From positions 1-64,000 of the forward strand of contig JAEUOD010000119.1 in assembly GCA_016791065.1 (NCBI GenBank): a DNA stretch of 64,000 bases, read 5' to 3'. The notes beneath the pieces are model-generated. The model was not told where the DNA came from. It saw only the letters and a program-made list of their open reading frames with translations, and searched no databases. This DNA comes from Dechloromonas sp. (GTDB lineage: Bacteria > Pseudomonadota > Gammaproteobacteria > Burkholderiales > Rhodocyclaceae). Below, piece by piece: positions 30,373 to 38,919 of this stretch. The position numbers and the translations under genes are program-made. Every line of letters starts with the position of its first letter. The first letter of the stretch is position 1.

Positions 30373-31209
30373 TCAGTGCTTTCCGGGATGTTGCGGGGCG
30401 CTTTGCTGCGTCGGCACGTAGCGTTCGCCGGCACGGTCGGCATGGGCGCGGCCGAGATCGACGTAGGCGGCGAGGGTGACCAGGCCGAGCGTGATGTAGA
30501 AGGCGCTGATCGCATGCTTGGCCCAGCGCAGGCGGCGGCGATAACGGTTGGGCTGCTTTGCCGCGAACCAGCCCCACTTGATGGCCAGGCGGTAGAGGCC
30601 GATGCTGGCGTGCAGTTCAGCGGCGAGCAGGAGCAGCAGGTAGAGCGGCCACATGTTGCCGGTCCACACGCGGTCGGCGGATTCGTAGGGGCCGATCAGC
30701 GCCGGCTGCATCAGCATGTCGTAGAGGTGGATGGTCGCCATGAAGAAGAGCGCGAAGCCGGTCCAGATCTGCAGCCACCAGAGCGAGGTGTCGCTGTGGC
30801 GCAGGCTGTTCTTGTGCTGCATGAAGGCGCGGTACTGACGGTAGCCGGCCGGGAACTTCCGCATGGCCAGCCAGGCGTGGGTGATGAAGATGACCAGGAT
30901 GACGATGACGACGCCGGAAACCAGCAGCGGCTGGGGCTTGCCGAGGAAATATGCACCTTCGAAGAAACGGGCGACGGTGTAGAAGGCGTCGTGGCTGATC
31001 AGGATGGTCGACACGAAGAACATGTGAGCCATCAGGAAAACAGCGAGGAAAAGCCCGGAGGCGCTTTGCAGCATATCCAACCGTGCCGGCCAGCGGCTCT
31101 TGCGGCGGGGTTGGCGGGCGGGTGTTGTGGTGGGCGCGTGGATGACGAGTTGCCCGGAGGCATCTGCGTCGAGCAGTTCGTGACTGCCATTGTTGTCGAT
31201 CAGGGCCAT
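30373..31209 (-). CDS. frdC: Di-heme cytochrome b subunit of fumarate reductase
   Basis: Five-helix membrane anchor of 278 residues (start [13 protein letters not shown], with GAAGGATGC upstream). Candidate heme ligands His62, His111, His161 and His200 have exactly the spacing of His44, His93, His143 and His182 of Wolinella FrdC (offset +18). With the same offset, Glu84 matches the menaquinol-site Glu66, and Glu198 matches Glu180 of the transmembrane proton pathway. So this is a menaquinol:fumarate reductase-type anchor rather than the SdhC/SdhD type. An N-terminal extension of about 18 residues is extra. First gene of frdCAB; Wolinella has the same order. Confidence 0.92.
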   Translation of the reverse strand: MALIDNNGSHELLDADASGQLVIHAPTTTPARQPRRKSRWPARLDMLQSASGLFLAVFLMAHMFFVSTILISHDAFYTVARFFEGAYFLGKPQPLLVSGVVIVILVIFITHAWLAMRKFPAGYRQYRAFMQHKNSLRHSDTSLWWLQIWTGFALFFMATIHLYDMLMQPALIGPYESADRVWTGNMWPLYLLLLLAAELHASIGLYRLAIKWGWFAAKQPNRYRRRLRWAKHAISAFYITLGLVTLAAYVDLGRAHADRAGERYVPTQQSAPQHPGKH

Positions 31210-31431
31210 GATCTTGCATCCTTCCTTCAAGCTCAGCGCTTGGCGTGAGCGGAACTGGATGCCCGGTGACGAAGCAACGGTGGGAACCGTGCCCGAACGC
31301 AAGCGTCCAGCAAGTTCGTCTGCTCCACTTTCTTATTGTGAAAACCAATTTAGCACAGCCGCAGCGCACGGAATGTGAATTTTGTTGCGCTGCAGCAGCT
31401 ATTTGTTCTTCCCGCAACAGCGGGCTTGCCT

Positions 31432-32646
31432 TCAGCCTCCGATCAGCCAGCCACCGAGGGCGGCCAGGACGACCACGACGACCGGCGACAGCCGGCCGAA
31501 GACGAGCAGGCCGAAGGCGGCAAGGGCCAGCGCGAAATCGGCCTTGCCGTGGATGGCGCTGATCCAGACCGGGTCGTAAAGGGCGGCGCCGAGTACACCG
31601 ACGACGGCGGCGTTGATGCCGCCCATGGCGCGTTGCACGCCGTTCCGTTGGCGCAGTGCTTCCCAGTGGGGCAAGGCGCCGGCGACGAGCAGGAAGGAGG
31701 GGATGAAGATGGCCAGCAACAGGACGATGCCGCCAGTCCAACCGCCCAGGGGCGCCGGCATCACGGCCCCGAGAAAGGCGGCAAAGGTGAAGAGCGGCCC
31801 GGGAACGGCCTGCGCCGCACCATAGCCGGCCAGGAAGACATCGTTGCCAATCCAGCCGGTCGGTACGACGCTGGCCTGGAGCAGCGGCAGGACGACATGC
31901 CCGCCGCCGAATACCAGCGAACCGGCCTGGTAGAAGGCGGAAACGGCCGAAACGGTTAGCGAGCCCTGCCAGCTTGCCAGCATGGGCAAGCCAAGCAGCA
32001 ACAGGGCGAAGACAGCCAGGAGGGCAGTGCCGGCGGCCTTGCTTACGCCAAAACTTTGATGAACTGCCGATGGCAGTTGCGGCAGCGCCAGTGCCCGCCA
32101 ACCGATCAAGCCGCCGAGAACGATGGCGATGATCTGGCTGAAGGCGCTCGGCAGCAACATGACCAACAGGGCGGCGCCGACGGCGATGCCGCCGCGCAAG
32201 CGGTCCGGACAGAGCGATTTCGCCATGCCCCAGACCGCCTGGGCGACGACGGCTACCGCCATGACCTTGAGCCCATGGACGATGCCGGATTCGGCCAGGC
32301 CGGACCACTTGGCGACGCCGAAGGCGAACAGGATCAATGCCAGCGCCGAGGGCAGCGTGAAGCCCAGCCAGGCGGCGAGCGCGCCGAGCCATCCTGCCCG
32401 CCCCAGGCCGATCGCCATGCCGACCTGGCTGCTCGCCGGGCCAGGCAGGAACTGGCAGAGGGCGACGAGATCCGAGTAGCCCTTGTCGTCGAGCCAGCGG
32501 CGGCGTTCAACGAATTCGCTGCGGAAATAGCCGAGATGGGCCACCGGGCCGCCGAAGGAAGTCAGGCCGAGCTTGAGAAAGGCGCTTAGAACTTCGATGG
32601 GCGAGCCTCTGACGGCTTGAACGGGAGGGGATATTTCGTTTTGCAT
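31432..32646 (-). CDS. chrA: Chromate transporter ChrA (long-chain, two-domain)
   Basis: A 404-residue CHR-family membrane protein with two homologous halves: FLKLGLTSFGGPVAHLGYFRSEFVERRRWLDD with QFLPGPASSQVGMAIGL, then FYQAGSLVFGGGHVVLPLL with YGAAQAVPGPLFTFAAFLG. The GGP/GGGH and PGP motifs are typical of ChrA. It would expel chromate, giving resistance. No chrB regulator is adjacent; the neighbouring Lrp-type gene faces the arginine genes instead. Confidence 0.92.
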   Translation of the reverse strand: MQNEISPPVQAVRGSPIEVLSAFLKLGLTSFGGPVAHLGYFRSEFVERRRWLDDKGYSDLVALCQFLPGPASSQVGMAIGLGRAGWLGALAAWLGFTLPSALALILFAFGVAKWSGLAESGIVHGLKVMAVAVVAQAVWGMAKSLCPDRLRGGIAVGAALLVMLLPSAFSQIIAIVLGGLIGWRALALPQLPSAVHQSFGVSKAAGTALLAVFALLLLGLPMLASWQGSLTVSAVSAFYQAGSLVFGGGHVVLPLLQASVVPTGWIGNDVFLAGYGAAQAVPGPLFTFAAFLGAVMPAPLGGWTGGIVLLLAIFIPSFLLVAGALPHWEALRQRNGVQRAMGGINAAVVGVLGAALYDPVWISAIHGKADFALALAAFGLLVFGRLSPVVVVVLAALGGWLIGG

Positions 32647-32662
32647 GGGGGAGGGGAACTGT

Positions 32663-33094
32663 TCAGCCGCGATAGGTGGTCAGGTGGATGCTGGTTTCGC
32701 TGGTCTGGATGCTGCGGATCAGCCGGATGCGCTCCAGTATGTCCGACAATTCGGTCAGACTGCCAGCGCGCAGTTCGGCCAGCAGATCCCAGCGGCCGTT
32801 GGTGCCGTGCAGAGAGGCAACGCCCGGCTCGCCGAGCAGGCTGGCGATCACCGAACGGGTCTCGTTGCCGGCGACGGCGATGCTCATCCAGGCCCGGATG
32901 TCGTTCTGGCGGACATCCGGCCGCAATCGCACGGTGTAGCCGACGATGATGCCCTCGTTTTCGAGCTTGGCGATGCGGTTGGTCACCGTGCCCCGCGACA
33001 CCTTGAGGCGGTGGGCCAGCGTGGCGACGCTGAGGCGGGCGTTGCCGCGCAGCAAGGCGATCAGTTGCTGGTCGAGGTTGTCCATGGCTGTCAT
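32663..33094 (-). CDS. Lrp/AsnC-family transcriptional regulator
   Basis: 143 residues from the ATG at 33094 (a second ATG at 33085 is possible). N-terminal winged helix: MDNLDQQLIALLRGNARLSVATLAHRLKVSRGTVTNRIAKLENEGIIVGY; C-terminal RAM ligand domain: VASLHGTNGRWDLLAELRAGSLTELSDIL. Divergent from ornithine cyclodeaminase and arginase, so it probably senses arginine or ornithine and controls those genes, as BkdR/PutR/ArgR-type Lrp members do. The 129-base gap between them contains palindromes (33116-33125; 33128-33149). Confidence 0.88.
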   Translation of the reverse strand: MTAMDNLDQQLIALLRGNARLSVATLAHRLKVSRGTVTNRIAKLENEGIIVGYTVRLRPDVRQNDIRAWMSIAVAGNETRSVIASLLGEPGVASLHGTNGRWDLLAELRAGSLTELSDILERIRLIRSIQTSETSIHLTTYRG

Positions 33095-33115
33095 TTCGTC
33101 AGTTTTCCTTGCCGA

Positions 33116-33149
33116 ATTGATCAATAGACTAACGAATCGGTGCATTAGT
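33116..33149. promoter_or_regulatory. Palindromes in the Lrp/ocd divergent region
   Basis: ATTGATCAAT at 33116-33125 is a perfect 10-base palindrome. ACTAA (33128-33132) and TTAGT (33145-33149) form an inverted repeat 12 bases apart. They lie 22 bases upstream of the regulator start and 75 bases upstream of ocd. Candidate Lrp-type binding sites by position only. Confidence 0.4.
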
Positions 33150-33223
33150 TGCTGTTTTGTTTGGCGGGGAAATTGTCGATGATGAAGCCATCGGTATGGT
33201 CGACAGGTCGAAGGAGGATCTCC

Positions 33224-34282
33224 ATGAGCCCGAAACTGCAGCACGCCACTCGCTTTCTCGATGCCGGCACGGTCGCTGCCCTGTTCGCCCGCAAGGGCGT
33301 GGCGAACTGCATCGCCGGGTTGGCCGACTATATCCGAGACGATTTCCAGCGCTGGGATGCCTTCGACAAGACGGCGCGCGTCGCGGCCCATTCGCCGCAC
33401 GGCGTCATCGAACTGATGCCGGTCGCCGACCGCGCGCTCTACGCCTTCAAGTACGTCAATGGCCATCCGGGCAACCATCGCCACGGGCTGTCCACGGTCA
33501 TGGCCTTCGGCGTGCTGGCCGAAGTCGAGACGGGATGGCCCCTGTTGCTCAGCGAGCTGACCCTGACCACCGCCCTGCGCACCGCGGCCATGTCGGCGCT
33601 TGCCGCCGGCCTGCTGGCCCGTCCGGGCTGCCGGCGCATGGCCGTGATCGGCAACGGGGCGCAGAGCGAATTCCAGGCGCTGGCCTTCCATCGCTTGCTC
33701 GGCGTCACCCAGTTCCATCTTTACGACACCGATCCTGCGGCGACTGCCAAGCTTCTCGCCAATCTGGCCCGACTCGGCCTGTCGGCGCGGGCCTTCGGCA
33801 GTACGCGGGAGGCGGTGCGCGGTTGCGACATCGTGAGCACGATCACGGCCGACAAGACCCGGGCCACCATCCTGACGCCCGACATGATCGAACCCGGCAT
33901 GCACATCAATGCCGTCGGGGGCGATTGCCCTGGCAAGACCGAACTGCATCCCGAGGTGCTACGCAGGGCGGACGTCTTCGTCGAGTACGAGCCGCAGACC
34001 CGATGCGAGGGCGAGATCCAGCAGATGCCGGCCGATTTCCCGGTCACCGAGTTGTGGCGTATTCTCGCGGACGAAACGCTCGGGCGGCAGGGGGCGGCGG
34101 ATGTCACGATCTTCGATTCGGTGGGCTTTGCGCTGGAGGACTTTTCGGCGCTGCGCTACCTGCGGGACGTCGCGGCGGAGCTGGAGGTGGATGCCGGCAT
34201 CTCGCTGATACCCGATCTGCCTGACCCGAAAAACCTGTTTGGCTACATTCCGGCGGTGGCCGGCCTGGCCCGCGCCGCCTGA
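33224..34282 (+). CDS. Ornithine cyclodeaminase
   Basis: Converts L-ornithine to L-proline and ammonia using NAD(H). The start at 33224 is supported by a strong Shine-Dalgarno (AAGGAGG) and gives 352 residues. Family motifs: KYVNGHPGNHRHGLSTVMAFG, the Rossmann segment MAVIGNGAQSEFQALAF, and INAVGGDCPGKTEL with DSVGFALEDFSALRY. Followed 18 bases later by arginase, so arginine would go to ornithine and then proline. Confidence 0.92.
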   Translation: MSPKLQHATRFLDAGTVAALFARKGVANCIAGLADYIRDDFQRWDAFDKTARVAAHSPHGVIELMPVADRALYAFKYVNGHPGNHRHGLSTVMAFGVLAEVETGWPLLLSELTLTTALRTAAMSALAAGLLARPGCRRMAVIGNGAQSEFQALAFHRLLGVTQFHLYDTDPAATAKLLANLARLGLSARAFGSTREAVRGCDIVSTITADKTRATILTPDMIEPGMHINAVGGDCPGKTELHPEVLRRADVFVEYEPQTRCEGEIQQMPADFPVTELWRILADETLGRQGAADVTIFDSVGFALEDFSALRYLRDVAAELEVDAGISLIPDLPDPKNLFGYIPAVAGLARAA

Positions 34283-34300
34283 TTCAAGAAAGGGTGCGAC

Positions 34301-35236
34301 ATGAAGCATCTCGACCTGCGACCGGTCAGCATCATCGGCGTGCCGAGCGATGTCGGGGCCAGCGTTATCGGCGCCCGCATGGGGCCGGAAGCGCTGCGCG
34401 TCGCCGGCATCGTCCAGGCGGTGGCGCGTTATGGCTGCAGCGTGCGCGATTGCGGCGATCTGCGCGGCCCGGTCAATCCTGATGCGCCGGCGGTGGGCGG
34501 CTATCGTCACCTGCCCGAGGTGGTCGCCTGGAACCAGGCGGTGTTCGAGGCGATCTACGATGAACTGCGGGCCGGCCGGTTGCCGCTGATGATGGGTGGC
34601 GACCATAGCCTAGCGATCGGCTCGGTCAGCGCGGTGGCCCGCTATTGTCGGGAACGCGGCCGCAAGCTGCGCATCCTGTGGTTCGACGCCCACGCCGATT
34701 TCAATACCTCGGCGATCACGCCGAGCGGCAACCTGCACGGCATGCCGGCCGCCTGCCTGTGCGGTTTCGGCCCGCCGGCACTGGTCGAACTGGGCGGCGC
34801 CGTGCCCGCCATCAAGGCCGGAGAGCTCCGTCAGATCGGCATCCGCAGCGTTGACGAAGGCGAGAAACGCTTTCTCGTCGAGCAGGGCATCGAGGTGTTC
34901 GACATGCGCTACATCGACGAGATCGGCATGCGGCATACCCTCGAACTGGCGCTGGCCGGCGTCGATGCCGAAACCCACCTGCACGTCAGCCTCGACGTCG
35001 ACTTCCTCGACCCGGAAATCGCGCCCGGCGTGGCGACAACGGTGCGCGGCGGGCCGACCTATCGCGAGGCGCAACTTTGCATGGAGATGATCGCCGATAC
35101 CGGACGCCTGGCCTCGCTCGACATCGTCGAACTCAATCCTGCGCTCGATCATCGCAACATGACGGCGCAACTGGCGGTCGATCTGGTCGAGAGCCTGTTC
35201 GGCAAGAGCACGCTGCTGCGCCTGCGGAGTTCCTGA
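34301..35236 (+). CDS. rocF: Arginase
   Basis: Hydrolyses arginine to ornithine and urea. The 311 residues carry the binuclear manganese motifs GGDHSLAIGS, WFDAHADFNT with NLHGMPAA, and SLDVDFLDPEIAPGV. Agmatinase is less likely given the PSDVGASVIGARMGPEALR start typical of arginases and the ornithine cyclodeaminase partner. Likely co-transcribed with ocd under the Lrp-type regulator. Confidence 0.92.
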   Translation: MKHLDLRPVSIIGVPSDVGASVIGARMGPEALRVAGIVQAVARYGCSVRDCGDLRGPVNPDAPAVGGYRHLPEVVAWNQAVFEAIYDELRAGRLPLMMGGDHSLAIGSVSAVARYCRERGRKLRILWFDAHADFNTSAITPSGNLHGMPAACLCGFGPPALVELGGAVPAIKAGELRQIGIRSVDEGEKRFLVEQGIEVFDMRYIDEIGMRHTLELALAGVDAETHLHVSLDVDFLDPEIAPGVATTVRGGPTYREAQLCMEMIADTGRLASLDIVELNPALDHRNMTAQLAVDLVESLFGKSTLLRLRSS

Positions 35237-35289
35237 ACGCCACACCGGGCCTCTGGTAAAATCCCGCCTCGTTTTTCAGGCGCCCCCAC

Positions 35290-37227
35290 TTGTCTTCCCT
35301 CCCGGAAATTTTCTCTCCCGACGGCCCGCTGGCCCAGGCGATCAGCGGCTATCGTGTGCGCGAGCAGCAGGTCGAGATGGCCGAGCGCATCGCAGCCGCC
35401 ATCAATAGCTGTTCGGTCTTCATTGCCGAAGCCGGGACGGGCACGGGCAAGACCTTCGCCTACTTGGTGCCGGCGTTGCGTTCGGGCGGCAAGGTGATCG
35501 TCTCGACGGGGACCAAGACGCTGCAGGACCAGCTCTTCAACAAGGACCTGCCGATGGTCCGCGATGCGCTGAAGGCGCCGGTCAAGATCGCGCTCCTCAA
35601 GGGGCGCGCCAATTATGTCTGTCCCTACCACCTCGAACGCTCGCTGGCCGACGGCCGTTTCCTGACTCGCGAGGATGCCGCCGACGCTCGCCGCATCTCG
35701 GTTTTCGCGAAAGTGACGAAGACCGGCGACAAGTCGGAATGCCTGGAAGTGAACGAGAATTCGCCGGTCTGGAACCACGCCACCTCGACGCGCGAAAACT
35801 GCCTCGGCCAGGATTGCCCGGACTACAAGGACTGCTTCGTCATGCAGGCACGGCGCGAGGCGATGGCAGCCGACCTCGTGGTGGTCAATCACCACCTCTT
35901 CTTCGCCGACGTCATGCTGCGCGATGAAGGTATGGCCGAATTGCTCCCGGCCTGCAACACGGTGATCTTCGACGAGGCGCATCAGTTGCCGGAAGTGGCG
36001 ACCCTGTTCTTCGGCGAATCGGTGTCCACCTCGCAGGTGCTCGATCTGGCGCGCGATGCCCGCTCCGAGGGCATGACCCACGCCCGCGACTGCATCGACC
36101 TGCAATCGGCGGCGCGCAACCTGGAGAAGGTCGCCAAGGATCTGCGCCTGGCCGTCGGCCTCGATGCCGGGCGTTTCTCCTACGGCCAGTTATTGGAAAA
36201 ACCGGAATTTGCCCCGGCCCTGAAGCTGCTGGAAGACGAGGTGATCGCTTTCGCAGCCATCCTCGAAACCCAGGCTGAGCGGGCGGAAGGCCTGGAGAAA
36301 TGCTGGCAGCGCGCCGGCGATCTGGCGCGTGCCCTGGGACAGTGGCAGAAAATGACCGACGACGGCTACGTGCGCTGGGCCGAGGCCTTTACCCAGTCAC
36401 TGCAACTCAATTCGACGCCGCTCGACGTCGCCGACATTTTTCGCAAGCAGATGGGCGGCCATCCGCGTGCCTGGATCTTCACCTCGGCGACCCTCGCCGT
36501 GCAGGGCAAGTTTCATCATTACTGTGCCGAACTCGGCCTCGGCGAGCCGGAATCGGCTTGCTGGCACAGCCCTTTCGAGTACGACAAGCAGGCCATCCTC
36601 TACGCCCCGCTCGGCATGCCGGAACCCAATTCCTACGGCTATACCGACGCCGTCGTCGATGCCGCCTTTCCTGCCGTTATCGCGGCCGGTGGCGGCGCCT
36701 TCTTCCTGTGTACCAGCCTGCGCGCCATGCGTCGCACGCACGAATTGCTCAAGGCGCGCCTCGAGGACGAAGGCCACGACCTGCCGCTGCTGCTCCAAGG
36801 CGAGGGCAGCAAGAACGACCTGCTGCAGCGCTTCCGCCACCTGGGCAACGCCATCCTGGTTGGCAGCCAGAGCTTCTGGGAAGGCGTCGATGTGCGCGGC
36901 GAGGCGCTGTCGCTGGTTGTCATCGACAAGATTCCCTTCGCCCCGCCCGATGATCCCGTATTGTCGGCGCGCATCGAGCAGATGAAGCAGCAGGGGCGCA
37001 ACGCCTTCATGGAGTACCAGTTGCCGCGCGCCGTGATCAACGTCAAGCAGGGGGCGGGCCGTTTGATTCGCGATGAGAGCGATACCGGCGTGCTGATGAT
37101 TTGCGATCCACGACTTTTATCAAAGCCGTATGGTCGGCGTGTATGGCAAAGTCTGCCCCCGATGAAACGAACCAAGGAGTTGTCGGTGGTGCTTGATTTC
37201 TTTGCCAGCAGGAGCAGCGGTGTTTGA
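35290..37227 (+). CDS. ATP-dependent DNA helicase, DinG/YoaA family
   Basis: An XPD-like superfamily 2 5'-3' helicase of 645 residues. Walker A is AEAGTGTGKTFAYLVPAL, the DEAH box VIFDEAHQLPE, and motifs V/VI lie near VGSQSFWEGVDVRGEAL and QGAGRLIRDESDTGVLMICDPR. Four cysteines for an Fe-S cluster are suggested by YVCPYHL and ENCLGQDCPDYKDCF. The start is a TTG, with TAAAAT about 30 bases upstream as a possible -10. It overlaps the next gene by up to 35 bases. Confidence 0.9.
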   Translation: MSSLPEIFSPDGPLAQAISGYRVREQQVEMAERIAAAINSCSVFIAEAGTGTGKTFAYLVPALRSGGKVIVSTGTKTLQDQLFNKDLPMVRDALKAPVKIALLKGRANYVCPYHLERSLADGRFLTREDAADARRISVFAKVTKTGDKSECLEVNENSPVWNHATSTRENCLGQDCPDYKDCFVMQARREAMAADLVVVNHHLFFADVMLRDEGMAELLPACNTVIFDEAHQLPEVATLFFGESVSTSQVLDLARDARSEGMTHARDCIDLQSAARNLEKVAKDLRLAVGLDAGRFSYGQLLEKPEFAPALKLLEDEVIAFAAILETQAERAEGLEKCWQRAGDLARALGQWQKMTDDGYVRWAEAFTQSLQLNSTPLDVADIFRKQMGGHPRAWIFTSATLAVQGKFHHYCAELGLGEPESACWHSPFEYDKQAILYAPLGMPEPNSYGYTDAVVDAAFPAVIAAGGGAFFLCTSLRAMRRTHELLKARLEDEGHDLPLLLQGEGSKNDLLQRFRHLGNAILVGSQSFWEGVDVRGEALSLVVIDKIPFAPPDDPVLSARIEQMKQQGRNAFMEYQLPRAVINVKQGAGRLIRDESDTGVLMICDPRLLSKPYGRRVWQSLPPMKRTKELSVVLDFFASRSSGV

Positions 37228-38395
37228 CCGGCAGGCGCTGGATGCCGCATTGGCGGCGGGTGGCGAGCTCGATGCCGGAGCGCTGGCTGTCTCGCATCCC
37301 TCCCTGTTTTCCGCTGCCGAAATCCATATCGCGCCGGGTACGCTGAAGGCCGTCGCCGAACTGGTAGCTGCCATCGAGGCGCTTGCCGCGCTGCCGGCCT
37401 ACCAGCAGCGCGTTCTGGCCTGGGCGCCAGGCAGTGCGCAGAAGCCTTTGGCGGCGCGCAGCGTTTTTTTTGGCTATGACTTTCATCTGTCGGCCGAAGG
37501 GCCGAAGCTGATCGAGATCAACACCAACGCCGGTGGCGGCATGCTCAATACGCGGTTGCTCATGGCGCATCGACTGGATGAGGCGGCGCGGCGCATCGAG
37601 CAGGATTTCGTCGCCATGTTCCGCGAGGAATGGCATCTGATGCGCGGCGACCAGCCGCTGCGGCGGATCGCCATCGTCGATGAAAAGCCGGCCGAGCAAT
37701 ATCTGGCGCCCGAGTTCGAACTGTTCCGCCAGTTATTCGAAAGCAGTGGCATTGCCGCCGTGGTGGCCGATCCGAGCGAATTCAGCCGCTTGGGCGACTG
37801 CCTGATGCACCAGGGTGAAGTCGTCGATCTGATATACAACCGGCTGACCGACTTTTCCCTCGATGCGCCGGGCAACGCCGAATTGCGCGCCGCTTTCGAT
37901 GCCGATGCCGTGCTTGTCACGCCACATCCCCGGGCGCATGCGCTGTTTGCCGACAAGCGCAACCTGATGCTGCTTTCCGACGAGGCTGTACTCGGCGAGA
38001 TGGGCGTGCCGGAAAGTATCCGGAAAATCCTGCTTGCTGGCGTGCCGCGCACCGTAGCGGTCGAAGCCGGGCAGGGCGAGCGATTCTGGGCCGAGCGCAA
38101 GCGCTGGTTCTTCAAACCGGCGGCCGGTTTCGGCAGCCGTGCCGCCTATCGCGGCGACAAGCTGACCAAGCGGGTCTTCGAGGAAATCCTGCAGGGCGGC
38201 TATATCGCCCAGGAAATCGTGCCGCCCTCCGAGCATGCGGTCCTGGTCGATGACGAAACGCAGATGATGAAGGCCGACATTCGCGCCTTCGTCTATCAGG
38301 CTCGCGTGCAGATGTTCGTCGCTCGCCTCTACCAGGGGCAGACGACCAATTTCCGGACGCCGGGCGGCGGCTTTGCCCCGGTCTTCCCGGCCTGA
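37193..38395 (+). CDS. ATP-grasp-like protein of unknown function
   Basis: About 390-400 residues; the start is uncertain (TTG 37193, or GTG 37220 that overlaps the helicase stop). ATP-grasp hallmarks are KLIEINTNAGGGMLNTRL near residue 110, a middle domain with RIAIVDEKPAEQYLAPEFELFRQLF, and the late segment RKRWFFKPAAGFGSRAAYRGDKLTKRVFEEIL, a Lys-bearing nucleotide-binding element. The architecture recalls glutathionylspermidine-synthase-like or permuted ATP-grasp ligases. No substrate can be named. Translationally coupled to the helicase and just upstream of mobB. Confidence 0.65.
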   Translation: MISLPAGAAVFDRQALDAALAAGGELDAGALAVSHPSLFSAAEIHIAPGTLKAVAELVAAIEALAALPAYQQRVLAWAPGSAQKPLAARSVFFGYDFHLSAEGPKLIEINTNAGGGMLNTRLLMAHRLDEAARRIEQDFVAMFREEWHLMRGDQPLRRIAIVDEKPAEQYLAPEFELFRQLFESSGIAAVVADPSEFSRLGDCLMHQGEVVDLIYNRLTDFSLDAPGNAELRAAFDADAVLVTPHPRAHALFADKRNLMLLSDEAVLGEMGVPESIRKILLAGVPRTVAVEAGQGERFWAERKRWFFKPAAGFGSRAAYRGDKLTKRVFEEILQGGYIAQEIVPPSEHAVLVDDETQMMKADIRAFVYQARVQMFVARLYQGQTTNFRTPGGGFAPVFPA

Positions 38396-38412
38396 CGGCG
38401 TAGAATGACGCG

Positions 38413-38919
38413 ATGAAAGTATTCGGTATCGCCGGTTATTCCGGCTCCGGCAAGACGACCTTGCTGGAAAAGCTCATTCCCCGTTTCACGGCGCATGGCC
38501 TCCGGGTCGCGGTGATCAAGCATGCGCATCACGGCTTCGACATCGACCGTCCAGGCAAGGACTCCTACCGTCACCGCGAGGCCGGTGCCTGCGAGGTACT
38601 GCTCTCCTGCAACGACCGCTGGGCGCTGATGCACGAGCGGCGCGACGAGGGCGACGTGACGCTCGACGAACTGCTGGCCCGCCTGTCGCCCTGCGACCTC
38701 GTGCTGATCGAGGGCTTCAAGCAGGAACCCGTACCCAAGCTCGAAGTCTATCGTCCAGAGAACGGCAAGCCGCCGCTTTTCCCCGAACGTAGCGACATCG
38801 TCGCCGTGGCCACCGATGCCGACATCGCCACGGCCTTGCCCTGTCTTCCGCTCAACGATGTCGACGCGATTGCCGACTTCGTCATGAACACCCTTCAGTT
38901 GCAGGATCGCCCATGCTGA
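38413..38919 (+). CDS. mobB: Molybdopterin-guanine dinucleotide biosynthesis adapter MobB
   Basis: GTP-binding helper for Moco nucleotide attachment. The 168 residues begin MKVFGIAGYSGSGKTTLLEKLI (P-loop), then VIKHAHHGFDIDRPGKDSYRHREAGA and DLVLIEGFKQEPVPKLEVYR (Walker B region). Its stop overlaps the moeA start by seven bases; mobB-moeA-moaD form one operon. Confidence 0.94.
   Translation: MKVFGIAGYSGSGKTTLLEKLIPRFTAHGLRVAVIKHAHHGFDIDRPGKDSYRHREAGACEVLLSCNDRWALMHERRDEGDVTLDELLARLSPCDLVLIEGFKQEPVPKLEVYRPENGKPPLFPERSDIVAVATDADIATALPCLPLNDVDAIADFVMNTLQLQDRPC

Noticed and set aside
31405..31431. CCCGCAACAGCGGG hairpin as a chrA terminator
   Set aside because: Stem of only five pairs and no T-tract on the minus strand.
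31210..31431. FNR box upstream of frdC
   Set aside because: No TTGAT-N4-ATCAA-like sequence was found in the 222-base gap, although anaerobic control would be expected.
30617..32392. A 591-residue minus-strand frame across frdC and chrA
   Set aside because: Overlaps two real genes in a different frame and reads as Arg-rich shadow translation.
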